Assembly: GCA_013286365.1 (NCBI GenBank)
Contig: JABDFY010000023.1
Coordinates: forward strand, 1 to 35,156
From: Alphaproteobacteria bacterium
GTDB taxonomy: Bacteria > Pseudomonadota > Alphaproteobacteria > UBA9219
DNA length: 35,156 nt
Direction of reading: 5' to 3'
Under the pieces are notes generated by a model. It made no database searches. It saw only the letters and a program-made list of their open reading frames with translations, and was not told where the DNA came from. Positions 31,957 through 35,156 of the stretch are shown here, one piece after another. How positions within the stretch are numbered: position 1 is the first letter of the stretch; each line of letters starts with the position of its first letter. Both the position numbers and the translations under genes were made by a program.

Positions 31957-32628
31957 CTATCGCCTCTTTTTCGACACAGGCGGTTCTTGGGCACTAACCC
32001 ATGCGTTATCGAAGGAATGGCGGTAGGCTTCGTCAAACACAGCCGATTTGACCAAAATAATAAGGGGGGCGGGTTCGTGTACAAAAGAAATCAAGGCCAA
32101 ATTGTCGCCAAAAACGTAAAATGGCGTTGGAGAGAAATATTTTTTGGCTTGCCATTTGTATTTGGCATATTCGGAAGCGACAAAATTGGTATCGCCTTCA
32201 CGAACTAGAATTCTCATATGGATATCGCCGCGCTCTTTTTCGAGCTTGGCCATACGCTTCATGTAGCTGGCTGACCAGTCACCCTGGTGTTTAATGAACA
32301 AGGCCTCATCAACACCACTGACACAAACACTTCCCCCGTGTTTGCTCAGGTGTTCGTAGATAAAATCATAGAATTTTGCAAAGCCGTCGGCACCCTCAAG
32401 TACTTCAACGCCTTGCGGTTTAAGCCGTACGCCATGATTATCAATAAATTCAAGGCCATTATCGTTAAACGCACGAACAATGTCCGCCATTGTCGTCTCA
32501 CGTGCCTGGGTAAGGTTATTCTCAATGTTGCTGACGGTTTCCCGGGTCATATTGGCGTGTGCAGCCAATGCAGCCGCATCCCATCCCAGCAAAGCCCGTG
32601 CAGCCTTAATTTGACGTCCTGTAATCAT
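31957..32628 (-). CDS. XRE-family regulator with C-terminal effector domain
   Basis: A 223-aa protein. The N-terminal HTH reads IKAARALLGWDAAALAAHAN then MTRETVSNIENNLTQ. A second domain starts with LEFIDNHGVRLKPQGVEVLE and runs through FYDFIYEHLSKHGGSVCVSG and SYMKRMAKLEKERGDIHMRI to YVFGDNLALISFVHE, which looks like a PLD-like or ligand-sensing fold. It is upstream of the EgtD-like gene (operon) and probably regulates it. A truncated paralog lies at 33292 with the same two-domain arrangement. The start ATG has AGGAT upstream. Confidence 0.8.
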   Translation of the reverse strand: MITGRQIKAARALLGWDAAALAAHANMTRETVSNIENNLTQARETTMADIVRAFNDNGLEFIDNHGVRLKPQGVEVLEGADGFAKFYDFIYEHLSKHGGSVCVSGVDEALFIKHQGDWSASYMKRMAKLEKERGDIHMRILVREGDTNFVASEYAKYKWQAKKYFSPTPFYVFGDNLALISFVHEPAPLIILVKSAVFDEAYRHSFDNAWVSAQEPPVSKKRR

Positions 32629-32885
32629 TTGATCCTCATAGAGTCGGATTTATAGTTAATAACACAGGCTATGGTTAACAAAAAACCCTATTTCTATTTT
32701 CTAAAAATAGTAAGTAAGTTTTTATATTTTGTAAAATATTCCTCGGCAAGCCCACTTAATTACTTTCATGTAAAAATTAGTCGTACATCATGTAAAATTT
32801 ATATTGTTTTTGGGTGATAAAAACTGTAAGTTGCCTGCGAATTTCATGGTGCCAAGCCGTTTTATTTTTATAAGGAAAAATTGCG
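32629..32885. promoter_or_regulatory. Divergent promoter region with operators
   Basis: CTATTTT-CTA-AAAATAG (32694-32710) and ATATTTT-GT-AAAATAT (32724-32739) are inverted repeats; CATGTAAAAATT (32767-32778) and CATGTAAAATTT (32789-32800) are direct repeats 22 bp apart, two helical turns. The region separates the XRE-EgtD operon from the small-gene operon and likely binds one or both XRE proteins. Confidence 0.5.
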
Positions 32886-33062
32886 ATGTTGAATTTTCAT
32901 GAGCTGGAAACAAAATTTGGTGAGGCGATTGCCTATCACTGGCTTTCCGAGATTGAGAAGGTTACGAACATTCCTTCATGGCAAATGACAGAACTCGATC
33001 CACAGACACGGCTTGATAACGCCTGTCGCATTCAGGACACCCTTGAACGGGTAGCTGCATAA
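32886..33062 (+). CDS. 58-aa hypothetical protein
   Basis: ATG with AAGGA 10 nt upstream. The protein is soluble with an N-terminal helix (HELETKFGEAIAYHWLSEIE), a Trp-Gln segment and a C-terminal helix (LDNACRIQDTLERV). No family was recognised. First gene of a three-gene run ending with the truncated XRE paralog. Confidence 0.5.
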   Translation: MLNFHELETKFGEAIAYHWLSEIEKVTNIPSWQMTELDPQTRLDNACRIQDTLERVAA

Positions 33063-33092
33063 CCAACGAGTTTAGGCCTGAGAGAATCCATC

Positions 33093-33320
33093 ATGTATGA
33101 ATTAACTTACAATGATCTCGTCAGGCGCTATGGCAATACTCAGGCATTTGATCTGCTTCTGACTATAGAAAAGCTCGCCAGGATAAAAGATTACATCACT
33201 CATATGGATGAAGAGACTCGCTTAAAACGGGCGCTTGAAGCTTTAAACAATGTCAATTTGGCCATTCAACCCCTGGAAGAATACATATCCGATGTACCCA
33301 ATACGCTCAGGACAAATTAA
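33093..33320 (+). CDS. 75-aa hypothetical helical protein
   Basis: Begins MYELTYNDLVRRYGNTQAFD and continues as helices (LLLTIEKLARIKDYITHM; LKRALEALNNVNLAIQPLEE). GAGAG precedes the ATG. Its end overlaps the next gene by 29 bp, so the two are likely coupled. The first sentence of helix sequence (ELTYNDLVxRYG) resembles that of the 58-aa neighbour (HELETKFGEAIAY) only loosely. No family was recognised. Confidence 0.5.
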   Translation: MYELTYNDLVRRYGNTQAFDLLLTIEKLARIKDYITHMDEETRLKRALEALNNVNLAIQPLEEYISDVPNTLRTN

Positions 33321-33693
33321 AGCAGCAAGAGCGCTTCTTGACTGGTCGCAGGATGATTTGGCGACCATAGCGGGCTTGTCCGTCACGACTGTCCGCAATA
33401 TGGAGTCGGGCGGTATGTCACCGCGCAGCACAACCGCCAATGAAATTCGTAAGGCAATCGAAAATGCCGGACTGGAGTTTATCGAACCGGAAGGCATAAG
33501 ACGCCGCATGGATGAGGTCAAAGTTTATCAGGGGCCGGACAGTTGTGACTTGTTCTTTGACGATGTGTTCCAAACCGTCAAGGAAAATGGCGATGAAGTC
33601 GTTGCTATATTCAAGTCACCGGAAATAATGCGGCAATTATACCTTGCGGCTCAAGGTAGCTTTGCGAAGTTATACGACGATAGAATATGCTGA
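33292..33693 (+). CDS. XRE-family regulator, C-terminally truncated paralog
   Basis: A 133-aa protein with HTH IKAARALLDWSQDDLATIAG then LSVTTVRNMESGGMSPRS, and the start of the second domain (LEFIEPEGIRRRMDEVKVYQ; LFFDDVFQTVKENGDEVVAI). It is paralogous to the 223-aa XRE protein (same IKAARALLxW and LEFI..xGxR boxes), but ends about 90 residues early: after FAKLYDDRI the frame stops at TGC TGA, where adhesin-type sequence begins in another frame. The truncation looks like a deletion or recombination joint. Confidence 0.75.
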   Translation: MYPIRSGQIKAARALLDWSQDDLATIAGLSVTTVRNMESGGMSPRSTTANEIRKAIENAGLEFIEPEGIRRRMDEVKVYQGPDSCDLFFDDVFQTVKENGDEVVAIFKSPEIMRQLYLAAQGSFAKLYDDRIC

Positions 33694-35156
33694 TCCCAAC
33701 ACGAACGAAGCAATTAATGGAGTAGCTAACGGCAACAATCAGGTCAGCTTTGCCAACGAGCCAGAGGCCGTCAATGTAAATCTAGCAGCCGGTGTTGCGA
33801 CGACGACGCAGATAGTGACAAATACAGTCACGAATTTTGCCTATAGCTTTGGCGCAATTCCATCGTTTTTGTTGGGTGGAAGCTCTTATAATACGGGCAA
33901 TGCGGCTATAATTGCTGCCGAGAGAATATTGGGCAGCTACGGTGTATCGTTAAGTAGCGTGAACAATCTGAGTTCTGCCGCTCAGAGTGCCTTTATTGCG
34001 GCCTTGGATAATGGCCAGGTTTCAGGAGTACCCATAGGCTCAAATCCTGGAAATATAATCGCAGGGTTTCAATATTTAGGTGAAACTTATGTTGAGTACG
34101 CGCCTATAGTTACGACGACTTCCTATAATGTCTCGACGACATACACATACACCCTGCAAAACATCGATACCGTAACCGGCTCGCCCTACGGCGGCACACT
34201 GATTGCCGGTGCCCCGGACAAACGCTTATTACCGGCGGCGGCCCGACTACGATGATTGATGCTACGAGCGGAGATGTAACCTTCGCAGGCACAGTTGGCA
34301 ACATGCCGGATGATACGATTGCCGTTTACAATCCTGCTAGCGATGTAATTGATTTTACCAATCTTGCCGGGCCCGTAACCGTCTCATTCACTGAAGATCC
34401 CAGCAATACCTTCGGCACTCTGTATGCATCAAACGGATCGGTAACCACTTCAGTTATTCTGACTGGCAATAATGCAGCAGATCATTTTGTGACATCATCG
34501 GATGGTCATAGCGGTACCGATGTCACCGATCCTTCGATAACAAATTCATTTTCAAACATCACAGTGGCTGAAGCCATAAGTGATGCCAATTTGCCGAACT
34601 TAACACCGATCACCATTTCCGATACGGCCAATGACGTGACCGATGGCATTGATGAGCTTCAATCGCTAGCTTCCCGCGACTTATTGGGCCCAATCGATCT
34701 GACGGATGGCGGCACGCCAAACCTTATAATATCAGCCTCGCAATTGGTGAATGACAGCCAAGTTTTAGGTGATATAGCCGGAAAATATGCTCTTGTCGTA
34801 ACCGGCGTTTCAGCTGCTACTGCCGCCGCTATTGCTAAGTACCCACATGTAACGTTAGTTGCCGTTTCCGATACAGCAGCCAATATCGCGGCTAATTTAC
34901 CGGCCCTAGGGACAGAAGCTACTGCTGGAAAAATAGGCCAGATCGCGCTCACCGATGGCGGAATACCAACACTTAGTATCACGGCAACAGAGGAAGCTAA
35001 GGACACGGCAGCCCTTGGTGAAATCACAGGTTTTTATAATCTTAATGTTACAGGTGTTTCGGTAGCCAACGCAGCAGGTGACCTTAACCAGCCTCATGTA
35101 ACATCAATTGCCATATCCGATACGGCAGCAAATGTGTCTGCCAATCTAAGTGCATT
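33662..35156 (+). pseudogene. Large repeat-containing adhesin/RTX-type protein, 5'-deleted and frameshifted, runs off window
   Basis: From the joint with the XRE gene, one frame reads a Thr/Asn/Gly-rich beta-type sequence (ISFGAI-like: FAYSFGAIPSFLLGGSSYNT; VTTTSYNVSTTYTYTL) to about 34215, with no start codon or signal of its own. A second frame then continues: GQTLITGGGPTTMIDATSGD onward to the end. One missing C in the CCCC at 34212-34215 would join the frames (GAPGQTLITGG). The second part has an exact 249-bp (83-aa) period marked by ISDTANDV, VSDTAANI and ISDTAANV at 34618, 34867 and 35116, and by LTDGGTPNL/LTDGGIPTL. Such repeats are typical of large secreted adhesins. Confidence 0.6.

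Overview
The window reads as chromosomal DNA of a Gram-negative bacterium, most likely an alphaproteobacterium of moderate GC content. The basis is the protein families present: OmpA with a signal peptide, lipoproteins with lipoboxes, a DUF3309 peptide, CsbD, BON and FAS1 proteins, and an EgtD-type methyltransferase. Genus cannot be assigned from sequence reading alone.

Layout. (1) 1-1300: the 3' end of an HD-domain phosphohydrolase and a small unknown gene. (2) 1301-6900: a Crp/Fnr-family regulator divergent from a run of small envelope and stress genes (CsbD, DUF3309, FAS1, OmpA, glycine-zipper lipoprotein, membrane microproteins, His/Ala/Lys-rich protein, BON lipoprotein). Two near-identical FNR-type boxes (TTGAY-GAAT-RTCAA) lie beside the regulator and upstream of the second gene of the run. 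(3) 7013-21972: an accessory block. It has two unrecognised genes on the minus strand, a GT-B-like protein, a glycosyltransferase-sulfotransferase fusion, a 1474-aa SF2 helicase whose middle is built from about seven tandem HTH-like modules, and a 1406-aa Sel1/TPR protein built from larger super-repeats. The last two form an adjacent same-strand pair and are the best candidate for an undescribed system. (4) 22052-28527: a small, scarred integrated element ending at tRNA-Ser(UGA). It carries an XRE-GNAT pair (the GNAT has no AUG/GUG/UUG start for its full domain), an orphan DUF1778 antitoxin, a relaxase fragment, an AlpA-like excisionase and a second excisionase remnant flanking a two-gene Sel1 cassette, and a P4-type integrase. 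(5) 28571-31000: a membrane protein next to a frameshifted class III nucleotidyl-cyclase-like gene, then ArdC and SRAP remnants. (6) 30898-33693: an XRE regulator-EgtD-like methyltransferase operon, divergent from a small-gene operon that ends in a truncated XRE paralog. (7) 33660-35156: a fragment of a large secreted/adhesin-type repeat protein with an exact 249-bp repeat period, running off the window.

The right half has at least three single-base frame disruptions, two of them at homopolymers or short C-runs. This fits decay of mobile DNA, but sequencing or assembly error is not excluded. Protein family calls were made by reading motifs; no database search was run.
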